Numbered from the stretch's first letter, positions 19,812 through 31,035 are shown. The stretch is DNA of 35,000 nucleotides from Halocaridina rubra (GCA_037179515.1 JAXCGZ010020873.1:85001-120000); one strand, 5' to 3'. The notes: generated by a model from the letters alone, not told the origin. Made by a program: numbers and translations.

Positions 19812-20783
19812 TTACCTAATTGTGTTTACAGGAAAGAGCCCAAAGCTCGTATTTTCTCGTCTCCTGATTCGTTCCATTTTGTACCTAGTGATACTTATCA
19901 TACCTGTCTTTAAAACTATTGATTGAGATAGCATTAACTACCTCCTCGCTTAGCGAATTCCAGCTACCAACTACTCTTACACTGAAAAAGTACTTCCTCA
20001 CACCCTGCAAAGAAGTTTTCTTACGAAGCTTCAAGCTATGACCTCTATTTCTAGAACCAGCCATATCAAAACATCGATCCCTATCCACTCTATCATAACC
20101 ATGAAGGAATTTAAAGACTGTCACCATATCCCCTCTCAATCTTCTGGTTTCGAGTGATGGTTAGTCTAATTCCCTCAGCCTCTCATCGTAACTGAAATTG
20201 TGTATTTCTGGCACCAGTTTCGTGGCATGTCTTTGAACCTTTTCAAGCTTAGCTACGTGTTTTTCAAGTGCAGATTCCAAAAGGTGGCTGCATATTCATG
20301 TTCTGGCCTCACATAGGTTACATAAATATTTCTGAACATTTCTTTGTCCATGTGCATGAAGGCTACCCTTACACTTGATAATAAAGCATATGTTGCCCTT
20401 ACTATGCCATTTATATGTATTTCTGGAGACAAATCTGCCAGTATATTTGCTAGATCTCTCTCATTTTCTGTCTTTTGAAGTTGTACTCCTGCCACCGAGT
20501 AATCAAGCTTTGATTCTTGCACTTGTACCCATTCTCATTACCTTGCATTTTGAAGTATTGAATTTCATTAGCCACTTTTCTGACCACTCATGCAGACTAT
20601 TTAGATCTTCCTGAAGTAATTTTTCAATGTTCTAATCTCTTACTTTCTTCACATTTTTTGCATCATCTGCAAACATATTCATGAAAGAATTTACAGACTT
20701 TGATAGGTCATTTACATATACAAGGAACAAAAGTGGCCTAAAACTGATCCCTCTGGAACACCACTACTAACTCTTCTCCATTC
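19811..20783 (-). pseudogene. Family X LINE copy F, 3' third of ORF2
   Basis: It has one tail unit and the stem-loop (GGGAAAG changed to AGGAAAG). The ORF2 C-terminus follows in broken frames (19885-20139, 20253-20522), up to the reverse transcriptase motif C region, where FADD reads as ADD with a degraded neighbourhood, and SSGVP. The copy stops at CTTCTCCATTC and joins copy F2 without a TG tract or an F2 tail. This is the one exception in the array. Confidence 0.85.
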
Positions 20784-22703
20784 TAGTCTCTTCCATTTTA
20801 TGCTTAGTGGTGCTTATCATACATGTCCTCGAAACTATGGATTGGCTGAGCAGTAATTACCTCCTCGCTTAGCAAATTCCAATAATCAATAGCTTTTACA
20901 CTAAAGAAGTACTTCCTTACATCCTGCAAAGCAATTTTCTTATTTAGCTTCAAACTATGACCTCTACTTCTAGTGCCAGCCATATTAAAATATCTATCCC
21001 TATCCACTCTGTCATAACCGGATATAAAGGAATTTACACTCCTCATTCACCACTTTTCTTGGCATATATTTCAGCTTTTTCCCGCTTCACTACGTGCTTT
21101 TTCAAACATGAATTACATAAGGGGGCTGCATATTCCAGTTTAGGCTTCTCATAGGTTATATAAATTTGTTTGAGTATTTCCTTGTCCATGTGCCTGAAGG
21201 CTACCCTTACATTTGCTAAGAGAGCATATGCTGCCCTTGCGATGCTATTTATATACATTTCTGAAGACAAATCTACCAGTATGTTTACTCCTAGGTCTCT
21301 CTCATTCTCTGTCTCTTGAAGTTTTGCTATTGCCACTTGGTAGTCAAGCCTTTTCCTTGTTGCATTTGTTCCCATTCTCATTACCTTACATTTAGAAGTA
21401 TCTGAATTTCATTAGCCACTTTCCTGATCTCTCATGCAGACTATTTAGATCTTCCTGAAGTTCTTTTTCAATGTTCTCATCTCTTACTTTCTTCACAATC
21501 TTTGCATCATCTGCAAACATATTCATGAATGAGTTTACAGACTTTGGTAGCTCATTTACATATACAAGGAACAATAGTAGCCCTAAAACTGAACCCTGTG
21601 GAACTCCACTGCTAACTCTTCTCCATTCAGACACTGAGTGTCTTACTCTAACCCTCTGTTCCCATCCTTCCTAATAAGTTTTTATCTATTCCGAGACATT
21701 TCCACCTATTCTAGCCATTGCTTGCAGCTTCATTATAAGTCTCCCGTGTGAGACCGCATCAAATGCCATCTGGAAATCTATAAATATGCAATCTGCCCAG
21801 CCCTCTCTCTCCTGTAAGATTCGGCTTACCTCATCATAAAATTCTAATAAGTTTGTTACTGTTGATCTACCTTCTCTGAAGCCATGTTGTCTCACTAACA
21901 AAAAGTTGGAGGATTCCAAGTGAAGAGAGATGTGTTTTTTTAGTAGTTTCTCCATAATTTTGCAAGCTATGCTGGTCAAGGAAACAGGTCTATAGTTTAG
22001 AGCTGTATCTTTCCTACCCATTTTGAAGATAGGTACCACATTCGCTTGTTTCCAGCATCTTGGAATCTCCCCTGATTATAGCCACTTTTAAATTATGATT
22101 TTTAGCGCCACTCATATTGATTAATAGCATTTCTTAAGTACATAAGGGGATATATTATCAGTACTTGTAGCTTTATTGGCATCTGACTCCATCAGCACTT
22201 TGCATACCACTGTGACTGTAAAGGTGATGCTCTCCAATACCGACCCATGAGCTTCAGTCACAGCAATCTGAGGGGGTGGGGTATTTTCTGCTGCAAACAC
22301 TGTCTAAAATTCCTCGCTCAATTCTTCGAAGATCTTTTCATCCATCTCAGTGATGATTCCGTCCACTCTCTTTAGCTTTAAAGTTTGTAATTTGACCTTC
22401 AGTTTTCCTCTTATAAAGCTGTGGAAAAGCTTGGGATTTTCGTTAGCCTTGCTTGTGATATCCCTTTCATAGTCCCTCTCTGCCTCTCTTTCTTTACTTA
22501 GGTAATCATTTCTTACTGTTTTATAAATCTGCCATGCATGTATCCTTATTCTCCTCCTATACTTTTTCCAGCATTTGTCTCTCCACTCCTTAGGTCTACT
22601 ACACTCATTACTGAACAATTTATCTCTGGCATGAATAACTCCTATTTTGGTTGAAGATACGCAACAATCTACTATCTTCCCATATCTCTGGCATGAATAA
22701 CTC
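20784..22703 (-). pseudogene. Family X LINE copy F2, ORF2 3' half (diverged subfamily)
   Basis: It starts within the 3' UTR (GTCTC-TTCCATTTTATGC, lacking the tail repeat and most of the stem-loop) and runs through broken ORF2 frames. These are the C-terminus (20804-21046), YEKPKLEYAAPL (21043-21381), SSGVPQGSVLGLLLF with FADD (21392-21634), RPVSLTSIACKIMEKLL and QHGFREGRS with IDFQMAFD (21686-22039), and the linker (22304-22705). It differs more from C than E does. At 22682-22710 the sequence breaks off into the tandem repeat. The remainder of F2 is found at 23174-24500, 25554-26880 and 30320-31017. Confidence 0.85.
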
Positions 22704-23173
22704 ATTCCAAAGGTGGGGTCTGTGCATACTGCAACACTAACACTCCTACTGTGAGGCTCATGGACCTTGAATCTCCTGACTTTGATGTTCTCTGGCTAAA
22801 AGTCTATCTCTCCACTACCACTATCATCCTTTGCTTCTGCTACTGTTCTCCAAACTCCACCAAGTTTGTGTCTTTCTTTGAATATCTCTCCTCGTGCCAT
22901 GAGTCCTTGCTATCTTCTCACCCACATGCCGAAGTTCACTACATTGGACACTTCAATGTACACCACAGTGAGTGGCTTCATTCTTCTCACACTGATGTGG
23001 GAGGAAGCGAGGCCCTTGCTTTCTCTATTACTCACGATCTGGAGCAAATTATCAAACATCCTTCTCGCGTTCCTGATCCTCACGAACATGGTGCAAACAC
23101 TCTTGACCTATTTTTTACTTCTAACCCTTCAAACTACTCTTATTCTGTGCTTTCCCCTCTTGGTAAATCTGAC
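22704..23173 (+). pseudogene. Jockey-like LINE endonuclease fragment P1
   Basis: This is the same sequence as residues about 106-264 of the frame at 27151: GVCAYCNTNTPTVRLMDLES to NTLDLFFTSN and PLGKSD. It then runs out of element into antisense family X at TGACC. It is a copy created by the tandem amplification, not a separate insertion. Confidence 0.9.
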
Positions 23174-24500
23174 CTTCAGTTTTCCTCTTATAAAGCTGTG
23201 GAAAAGCTTGTGATTTTCGTTAGCCTTCCTTGTGATATCCCTTTCATAGTCCCTCTCTGCCTCTCTTTCTTTACTTAGGTAATCATTTCTTACTGTTTTA
23301 TAAATCTGCCATGCATGTATCCTTATTCTCCTCCTATACTTTTTCCAGCATTTGTCTCTCCACTCCTTAGGTCTACTACACTCATTACTGAACAGTTTAT
23401 CTCTGGCATGAATAACTCCTATTTTGGTTGAAGATACGCAACAATCTACTATCTTCCCATATCTCTCAAAGAAGATATCGAACATTTCTTGTACATATTT
23501 GTTGTTAAATAAGGTCCTCCAGTCAATAACTGCAAAAAGTTCATTCATTTTGATGTAATCTTCTTTCGAATATTTCTTGCTTGCGTCCTCAGTTCCTCTA
23601 CTTTCAGGCAAAACATCTTCGATGATATACTCCAGAAACAGCACAAAGTGGTCACTCTTTCCAATTGGTGCTTCATACCCAATTTTTCCAATATCCAACA
23701 CATTATCTGTGAATACTAGATCAAGCAGCAATGGCTCATCCCCACCCCTGGCCCCTCATTGGTTCCAATACATTTTGGTGTAGGAAATTTTCTTGTATGC
23801 AATTTAGGAATCTTGCCCTAATTGAGTCCTCCCCACCGTGTGGATCAAGATTTATCCAATCTATCTCTCTATGATTAAAATCTCCCATAGTAAAAATCCT
23901 ACATTTTCTCTCCTGTTCAATGTTAATAACTGAGTTTATGACTTCAATAGTATCTATATGACTTTCCTCTATAGCATATGTTGGTTCCTTGGTGGGTTAT
24001 ATACAACAGTCATTATAATGCTCTCTGACCCAGTATTTATGCGAGCAACAAGAAATTCCTTGAACTCACTTTCTATAGCCAACTTTAGTTCTTGAACCAG
24101 AAATCTTTCACTTAATACTCTGAAGCCCTTATGAAAAATTGTGACATTGTGTATGTCCTCATTTAACTTAGTCTCTGTAACCGCTACTATATCTGCCTTG
24201 GTGTTGTGAATCTAGTCCTGTAATTATACTGTCTTACCACCTATTCCATCAGCATTTGGGTAGGGCAGTCTTAATGAGGCCCCATCCTCTTATCTTTTAT
24301 CATTATATTCTTTATCTTTTCTTAGTCTGGGAGGACTCTGAAATATTTTTTTTTCTCTTCTTGATTTCTTCCCTCATTTAACCTTCTAGCCTCTTGCGAC
24401 AAGTTTTTGATCCTTTTCATCTCTTCCTATGATCTGTATGGTCTAATGAACTCTGTTTTGAATTCTTGAAGATCTTTTAGTTTTTTTCTCATCATGATTA
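23174..24500 (-). pseudogene. Family X copy F2, endonuclease-linker and ORF1 part, unit 1
   Basis: The frame 23129-23731 carries LLDLVFTDNVLDIGKIGYEA, GKSDHFVLFLEYIIEDVLPE, the KKYRRRIRIHAW linker and YERDITRKANENHKLFHSFI. Its last 14 residues are chimeric, read from the reverse strand of the jockey-like LINE. Further left-to-right are the degraded upstream endonuclease (to about 24240) and ORF1 C-terminus remains (about 24300-24490, including a KKLKDLQEFKTEFIRPYRS-like stretch). ORF1 is interrupted at about 24500 by the inserted sequence. Confidence 0.85.
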
Positions 24501-24700
24501 GTAGGTTGGCCATGGCATCAGCCGCCCGTTGAAAGACTACGACTGAAGGTACTAGGATGCCACTAGGACTGGTCCAGACAGTTCCAGGTTGAGTCTTCCT
24601 TCAGGATGGTTCTTTCCTCATGCCTACATCTACACTGAATATTCTGGCATAGTCATTACACGTCTCTTGCTATTCCATTACATTTGCCAAGTCACAACAT
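24501..24700 (+). repeat. Dispersed repeat resembling a common decapod repeat, unit 1
   Basis: It starts GTAGGTTGGCCATGGCATCA and proceeds with CCGCCCGTTGA and later CTACATCTACACTGAATA. I recall a very abundant shrimp and crab repeat with the same opening and the same order of blocks. This is memory, not a search. It lies between the interrupted ORF1 of F2 and the jockey-like LINE. It could be that LINE's 5' leader or an independent insertion. Confidence 0.45.
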
Positions 24701-24770
24701 TCTGCACATCTGTCTCTCTTACTTTTCCTTTTCTTCACATTAGTTATTATTTATAGAAAGTTCACAACTA

Positions 24771-25553
24771 ATGGCCCCCAGTACCCGGCATAGTGGGGTG
24801 CGAAGAATCTCCGGAGATCGTGTTGACTTCACCATTGGCTTGAGGGCAGACACGCCTGGTGGTAGTAATGGTTCTGCTCTTAACCTTGCACCTCCCAATA
24901 GATCTGCTTCTTTCACTCTTCACTATTCAAACCTTCATGGGCTGAACTCTAATCTTTTGTCTGTGGAACAGCACTTGGGTACTTTTCTTCCTTACCTCTT
25001 CCTCCTATCTGAAACCCAGCTGTCTATACATGCTTTCACTGACCCATTCCAAATCTCTCACTATAATCTGTATACTCGTTTTCATTCCAAAGGTGGGGTC
25101 TGTGCATACTGCAACACTAACACTCCTACTGTGAGGCTCATGGACCTTGAATCTCCTGACTTTGATGTTCTCTGGCTAAAAGTCTATCTCTCCACTACCA
25201 CTATCATCCTTTGCTTCTGCTACTGTTCTCCAAACTCCACCAAGTTTGTGTCTTTCTTTGAATATCTCTCCTCGTGCCATGAGTCCTTGCTATCTTCTCA
25301 CCCACATGCCGAAGTTCACTACATTGGACACTTCAATGTACACCACAGTGAGTGGCTTCATTCTTCTCACACTGATGTGGGAGGAAGCGAGGCCCTTGCT
25401 TTCTCTATTACTCACGATCTGGAGCAAATTATCAAACATCCTTCTCGCGTTCCTGATCCTCACGAACATGGTGCAAACACTCTTGACCTATTTTTTACTT
25501 CTAACCCTTCAAACTACTCTTATTCTGTGCTTTCCCCTCTTGGTAAATCTGAC
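24771..25553 (+). pseudogene. Jockey-like LINE endonuclease fragment P2
   Basis: The open frame begins MAPSTRHSGVRRISGDRV and matches the first 261 codons of the frame at 27151. It then runs into antisense family X sequence, ending as an unnatural 295-codon frame at 25658. The EEP motifs HYSNLHGLNSN, LLSETQL and GHFNVHHSEWL are present. The last is normally GDFN, so the catalytic Asp is replaced by His in all three copies. Confidence 0.9.
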
Positions 25554-26880
25554 CTTCAGTTTTCCTCTTATAAAGCTGTGGAAAAGCTTGTGATTTTCGT
25601 TAGCCTTCCTTGTGATATCCCTTTCATAGTCCCTCTCTGCCTCTCTTTCTTTACTTAGGTAATCATTTCTTACTGTTTTATAAATCTGCCATGCATGTAT
25701 CCTTATTCTCCTCCTATACTTTTTCCAGCATTTGTCTCTCCACTCCTTAGGTCTACTACACTCATTACTGAACAGTTTATCTCTGGCATGAATAACTCCT
25801 ATTTTGGTTGAAGATACGCAACAATCTACTATCTTCCCATATCTCTCAAAGAAGATATCGAACATTTCTTGTACATATTTGTTGTTAAATAAGGTCCTCC
25901 AGTCAATAACTGCAAAAAGTTCATTCATTTTGATGTAATCTTCTTTCGAATATTTCTTGCTTGCGTCCTCAGTTCCTCTACTTTCAGGCAAAACATCTTC
26001 GATGATATACTCCAGAAACAGCACAAAGTGGTCACTCTTTCCAATTGGTGCTTCATACCCAATTTTTCCAATATCCAACACATTATCTGTGAATACTAGA
26101 TCAAGCAGCAATGGCTCATCCCCACCCCTGGCCCCTCATTGGTTCCAATACATTTTGGTGTAGGAAATTTTCTTGTATGCAATTTAGGAATCTTGCCCTA
26201 ATTGAGTCCTCCCCACCGTGTGGATCAAGATTTATCCAATCTATCTCTCTATGATTAAAATCTCCCATAGTAAAAATCCTACATTTTCTCTCCTGTTCAA
26301 TGTTAATAACTGAGTTTATGACTTCAATAGTATCTATATGACTTTCCTCTATAGCATATGTTGGTTCCTTGGTGGGTTATATACAACAGTCATTATAATG
26401 CTCTCTGACCCAGTATTTATGCGAGCAACAAGAAATTCCTTGAACTCACTTTCTATAGCCAACTTTAGTTCTTGAACCAGAAATCTTTCACTTAATACTC
26501 TGAAGCCCTTATGAAAAATTGTGACATTGTGTATGTCCTCATTTAACTTAGTCTCTGTAACCGCTACTATATCTGCCTTGGTGTTGTGAATCTAGTCCTG
26601 TAATTATACTGTCTTACCACCTATTCCATCAGCATTTGGGTAGGGCAGTCTTAATGAGGCCCCATCCTCTTATCTTTTATCATTATATTCTTTATCTTTT
26701 CTTAGTCTGGGAGGACTCTGAAATATTTTTTTTTCTCTTCTTGATTTCTTCCCTCATTTAACCTTCTAGCCTCTTGCGACAAGTTTTTGATCCTTTTCAT
26801 CTCTTCCTATGATCTGTATGGTCTAATGAACTCTGTTTTGAATTCTTGAAGATCTTTTAGTTTTTTTCTCATCATGATTA
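25554..26880 (-). pseudogene. Family X copy F2, endonuclease-linker and ORF1 part, unit 2
   Basis: It looks identical to 23174-24500, including the 200-codon frame at 25509-26111. Its right edge at about 26880 is where the jockey-like LINE and its leading repeat were inserted into F2 ORF1. Copy B shows the uninterrupted sequence at 13550-13610. Confidence 0.88.
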
Positions 26881-27080
26881 GTAGGTTGGCCATGGCATCA
26901 GCCGCCCGTTGAAAGACTACGACTGAAGGTACTAGGATGCCACTAGGACTGGTCCAGACAGTTCCAGGTTGAGTCTTCCTTCAGGATGGTTCTTTCCTCA
27001 TGCCTACATCTACACTGAATATTCTGGCATAGTCATTACACGTCTCTTGCTATTCCATTACATTTGCCAAGTCACAACAT
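26881..27080 (+). repeat. Dispersed repeat resembling a common decapod repeat, unit 2
   Basis: It appears identical to 24501-24700 and leads into the full jockey-like LINE. Confidence 0.45.
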
Positions 27081-27150
27081 TCTGCACATCTGTCTCTCTT
27101 ACTTTTCCTTTTCTTCACATTAGTTATTATTTATAGAAAGTTCACAACTA

Positions 27151-30124
27151 ATGGCCCCCAGTACCCGGCATAGTGGGGTGCGAAGAATCTCCGGAGATCG
27201 TGTTGACTTCACCATTGGCTTGAGGGCAGACACGCCTGGTGGTAGTAATGGTTCTGCTCTTAACCTTGCACCTCCCAATAGATCTGCTTCTTTCACTCTT
27301 CACTATTCAAACCTTCATGGGCTGAACTCTAATCTTTTGTCTGTGGAACAGCACTTGGGTACTTTTCTTCCTTACCTCTTCCTCCTATCTGAAACCCAGC
27401 TGTCTATACATGCTTTCACTGACCCATTCCAAATCTCTCACTATAATCTGTATACTCGTTTTCATTCCAAAGGTGGGGTCTGTGCATACTGCAACACTAA
27501 CACTCCTACTGTGAGGCTCATGGACCTTGAATCTCCTGACTTTGATGTTCTCTGGCTAAAAGTCTATCTCTCCACTACCACTATCATCCTTTGCTTCTGC
27601 TACTGTTCTCCAAACTCCACCAAGTTTGTGTCTTTCTTTGAATATCTCTCCTCGTGCCATGAGTCCTTGCTATCTTCTCACCCACATGCCGAAGTTCACT
27701 ACATTGGACACTTCAATGTACACCACAGTGAGTGGCTTCATTCTTCTCACACTGATGTGGGAGGAAGCGAGGCCCTTGCTTTCTCTATTACTCACGATCT
27801 GGAGCAAATTATCAAACATCCTTCTCGCGTTCCTGATCCTCACGAACATGGTGCAAACACTCTTGACCTATTTTTTACTTCTAACCCTTCAAACTACTCT
27901 TATTCTGTGCTTTCCCCTCTTGGTAAATCTGACCACTCTATGATCTCTGTCTCTTCCATTTTCGCTCCCCCACCACCAATCCCTCCTACTCAGCGCTGCC
28001 TTTGGCACTTCGAGCGAATCCAACATGAAAATTTGCGTAACTTTCTCTTTGACTTCCCATGGGATGACTACTGCTTTCGGTCCCGCAACCCTGATCAGGT
28101 AGCTCTAAAAGTTGCCGAGATCATGACCATGGGAATGGAGGCGTACATCGCCTCTTCTACAAAAACTTTCTCTCCCCCTAAACCTTGGTTGACCGTGCCT
28201 GCTCCATGGCTACCCAGGCTAGGAATCAGGCTCACCGATCTTACCAAGCCTCTCCTTCCGATTTGACTCGCTCTGCTTTTATTATAGCTAGGAATCACTG
28301 TGCTGCTCAGATTCGAAGGTCTAAGGCTTCCTTTATAAGAAGGAAAGTTTATGACCTTAGCTCCTCTCCCACTGACAGATGCTTCTGGTCCTTAGCCAAA
28401 AACCTCTCCAAAAATTTCTGTAACTCAAGCTTTCCCCCTCACATTCGTTCTTATGGTTCTATAGCTTGCTCTCCCACTGACAAAGCCACTCTCTTTGGCT
28501 CTCATTTTCTGCCAACTCTTCTATCAATGATTCCAGTGCACCTGTTCCTCAGTCTTTACCCCTCTCTAACCCTATGCCCTCCCTTATCCTTTCTTCACGC
28601 AAAGTTCATAAGATTCTTCGCTCGCTAAAGCTGAACACGGCATCTGGTCCCGATGGTATCCCTGCAAGGTTCCTTAAGGAGTATGCAGATGAACTGGCTC
28701 CCGTGCTTTGCTGTCTTTTTCGCTTCATTCTGTCAACCATTATCTATCCTTCATCTTGGAAGCACGCTCTAGTTCAACCTGTTCCTAAGAAAGGTGACGC
28801 TCTATTCCTTCTAACTACCGACCTATTGCTCTAACCTCCTCTAATGCTAAGGTTTTTGAAACTTTGCTTAATGCTCACTTCTTGAAATGCCTTGAATCTA
28901 ACTCACTTATCTCCGATCACCAGTACGGCTTCCGCAAGGCAATATCCACTAGTGATATCCTGTCCTATCTTACTCATGTATGGTCATCTTCTCTGAGCAA
29001 CTATGGGGAATCCTTTGTATTCGCCCTTGATATCTCTAAGGCTTTTGACAGAGTCTGGCACAAGGCTCTGTTGGCCAAACTCCCTGCCTATGGCTTTACT
29101 CCTTCTTTCAGTTCTCTGATTTCCAGTTTTCTTACTGACCATTCCATATCTGTAGTTGTTAATGGCGCGACATCTAGCCCTTTCTCTGTTACCAGTGGTG
29201 TTCCATAGGGCTCTGTTCTTTCACCTACTCTCCTTACTCTCTTCATCAATGATCTTCTACAATCCCCATCTTCCTCTCTTCTTCATGCCATTGCTGATGA
29301 TTCTACCCTTCGCTTTTCCTCTGTCTTTTCTTCACAACCTTCATCTGTTACTCATAATCAATCTCGTATCACTCTTTCTTCTACTCTTAACTCCGATTTG
29401 CAGAGAGTATCTGAATGGGGCACTCAAAATTTAGTTAGATTCAATGCCTCTAAGACACAGTTTCTGGCTATCTCTTTATCTTCTTCTCCTCCTGATAACC
29501 CTATTGTCTTCGAAACTAATGAAATTTACCCTCTTAACTCTATCAATATATTAGGAATCCATATAGCCCCTAACTTGTCTTGGAGGAATCACATAATCCA
29601 AAATGTTTAAATCTTTAACCAAAAAATTGGGGGTTTTGTTTCGATTTCGTCATTACTTTTCCTCTATGTAGTTACTTAAAATTTACAAAGGTCTTATCCG
29701 CCCCTGCTTAGAATACTGCTCACACATCTGGGGTGCGTCTTCCTTTACTTATCTTCTTGATAGGGTTGAATCTAAGGCAGACAGGCTCATTAATGATCCT
29801 TCTCTTACTTCTAACCTGGATTCTCTCTCTCTACGCCGTAAGGTATCTTCCCTTTCGCTTTTCTATCGCTACTACTTCCATCACTGGTCTGATGAGTTGG
29901 CGAGTTGCATCCCTCCTCCACTGCCGAGGCCGCGTAACACTCGCCAAGCAGCCTCATCTCACAGGTGCTGTGTGGAGATTTGTAGCTCGCGGATTGGTCG
30001 GTGCAGCGACTGCTTCTTCCCATCTACCTCCAGACTCTGGAACTCTCTTCCTCCTTCTGTCTTTCCTAATTCTTATGACCTTTCATCTTTCAAAAAGCAG
30101 ATCTATCGTCATCTTAGAGCTTAG
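27151..30124 (+). pseudogene. Jockey-like LINE H, ORF2 with endonuclease and reverse transcriptase
   Basis: This is the longest copy of a non-LTR element lying antisense to family X. Endonuclease 27151-28266: HYSNLHGLNSN, CFCYCSPNS, GHFNVHH (catalytic Asp changed), NTLDLFFTSN, GKSDH. After a frameshift near 28190-28260: CSMATQARNQAHRSYQ and IRRKVYDLSSSPTDRCFW. Reverse transcriptase: ASGPDGIPARFLKEYA (28574 frame), KKGDA, a frameshift, HQYGFRKAISTSD, FALDISKAFDRVWHKALLAK (motif A intact), then TAG in place of Gln in the PQGS motif at about 29207. Next are FINDLLQSPSSS and motif C AIADDSTLRF, where the residue before ADD is Ile. The C-terminus has RPCLEYCSHIWGASS, RRKVSSLSLFYRYYF, FFPSTSRLWNSLPPSVFP and YRHLRA, with a stop at 30122-30124. 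Several disablements make it inactive. The clade is within the jockey superfamily; I cannot be more exact. Confidence 0.88.
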
Positions 30125-30319
30125 TCCTCCATATCTCTGGGTCTTCTGTACTCTGACTGTTTTTTTCTTTCTGTCGTTTTCCTTTGTGTGACATTACCTC
30201 ATTTCTGCCTTGCCCTTAACGTTTTTCTTTTCCTTCATCTTGGTATTTTCTCGTGCCCGGGCCTTTATCGATGAGGGCAGTTTCTGCCTGTCCCGGTGTT
30301 ACACATTAAAAAAAAAAAA
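30125..30319 (+). other. 3' UTR and poly(A) end of LINE H
   Basis: The untranslated end has the block GATGAGGGCAGTTTCTGCC and finishes in ACACATT followed by about 12 A residues (30308-30319). The oligo(A) defines the insertion edge. No clear target-site duplication could be matched with the left side near 26880, possibly because the left side has been rearranged. Confidence 0.75.
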
Positions 30320-31017
30320 GTTTCCCTACATGAGTCCCCTCTCTCAAACATTACTTTCATTGGTCTTCCCTTTCTCTCCTTGGAATATTTACCAAGTTGG
30401 TGAATGCTTACAGTATCCTTGGAGTGCATAATACTTCAAGCTTCCTTATCAGGTCTAAAACCCTAGCTTTATTTGGTTCAAGTTTCCCCTGCCATGTTTA
30501 CTCCTGGGATTCACTTATGCCTTAGATTACAATTGTCTTCTTTTTATCAAGTGTCTGTTTAATCAGTGGATTAACCCTTTCCATCACAGAATCTTAAATT
30601 TTTTCTATCACTGTTTCTTTACAGTGAACCATATGAATATTTTTCAGTGTCACCACCTCACAGCCTCATTTACTGCCACATTCTCCTTTATTGCATCTGC
30701 AAAAGAAGTTGTCATGGAATCATTTTCTATATTCAGCTCCTGAAGCTCATTTCTAAACTGTTCAATGCTTTCCTTAATCTGAACATTCCAAGCTGCAATC
30801 TCGTCTTTCTTAGAAGAGAGCAGTGAACTAGCATTTAATTTATTCAGGTTGTTATTCAACTGTTTGTTATTGTGTTCTTGTTTAGAAATTCTGGTTTCTA
30901 GTTCACTCTTTTCCCCTTCCAGCTTCTTTATTCGTTTTTCTAATTCTTTTTTCTCTAGCTCTTGTGCCATATGTGCTTCCTCCAAAGATCTTATTACCTC
31001 TCTAAGTGTTTTATTCT
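30320..31017 (-). pseudogene. Family X copy F2, ORF1 remainder with coiled coil
   Basis: This continues the ORF1 interrupted by LINE H. The frame 30650-31027 encodes a strongly heptad-like, Lys/Glu/Leu-rich coiled coil: LREVIRSLEEAH, ELEKKELEKRIKKLEGEKSE, ETRISKQEHNNKQLNNNLNK, then ELQELNIENDSM and ADAIKENVAVNEAV. The following RNA-binding part (30320-30650) is full of stops but aligns with copy B (IQ-VDSKG, QALDKKKTIV, ISESQE, VNIHQLGKYS). ORF1 proteins of this type trimerise through such coiled coils. The first residues MHTQ come from the TG tract. It is 5' truncated at TTATTC, followed by (TG)n. Confidence 0.8.
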
Positions 31018-31035
31018 GTGTGTGCATGTGTGTGT
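31018..31035. repeat. (TG)n junction between copies F2 and G
   Basis: A TGTGTGTGCATGTGTGTGTA run joins the truncated ORF1 of F2 to the tail of G. Confidence 0.9.

Larger units (their letters stand above)
22704..25083. repeat. 2380-bp tandem repeat, unit 1
   Basis: The unit begins in jockey-like LINE sequence (ATTCCAAAGGTGGGG), switches at 23173 to antisense family X F2 sequence, then passes through a decapod-type repeat and the start of the jockey-like LINE. Position for position it matches 25084-27463 with an offset of exactly 2380. I found no difference in the lines compared. Confidence 0.95.
25084..27463. repeat. 2380-bp tandem repeat, unit 2
   Basis: This is the second full unit. A third, partial unit of about 468 bp (27464-27931) is the undisturbed jockey-like LINE itself, which marks the right edge of the array. 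Confidence 0.95.

Noticed and set aside
24771..25658. 295-codon open frame as a complete gene
   Set aside because: Its last 30 or so codons are antisense LINE sequence created by the TGACC junction. It is a chimera by rearrangement.
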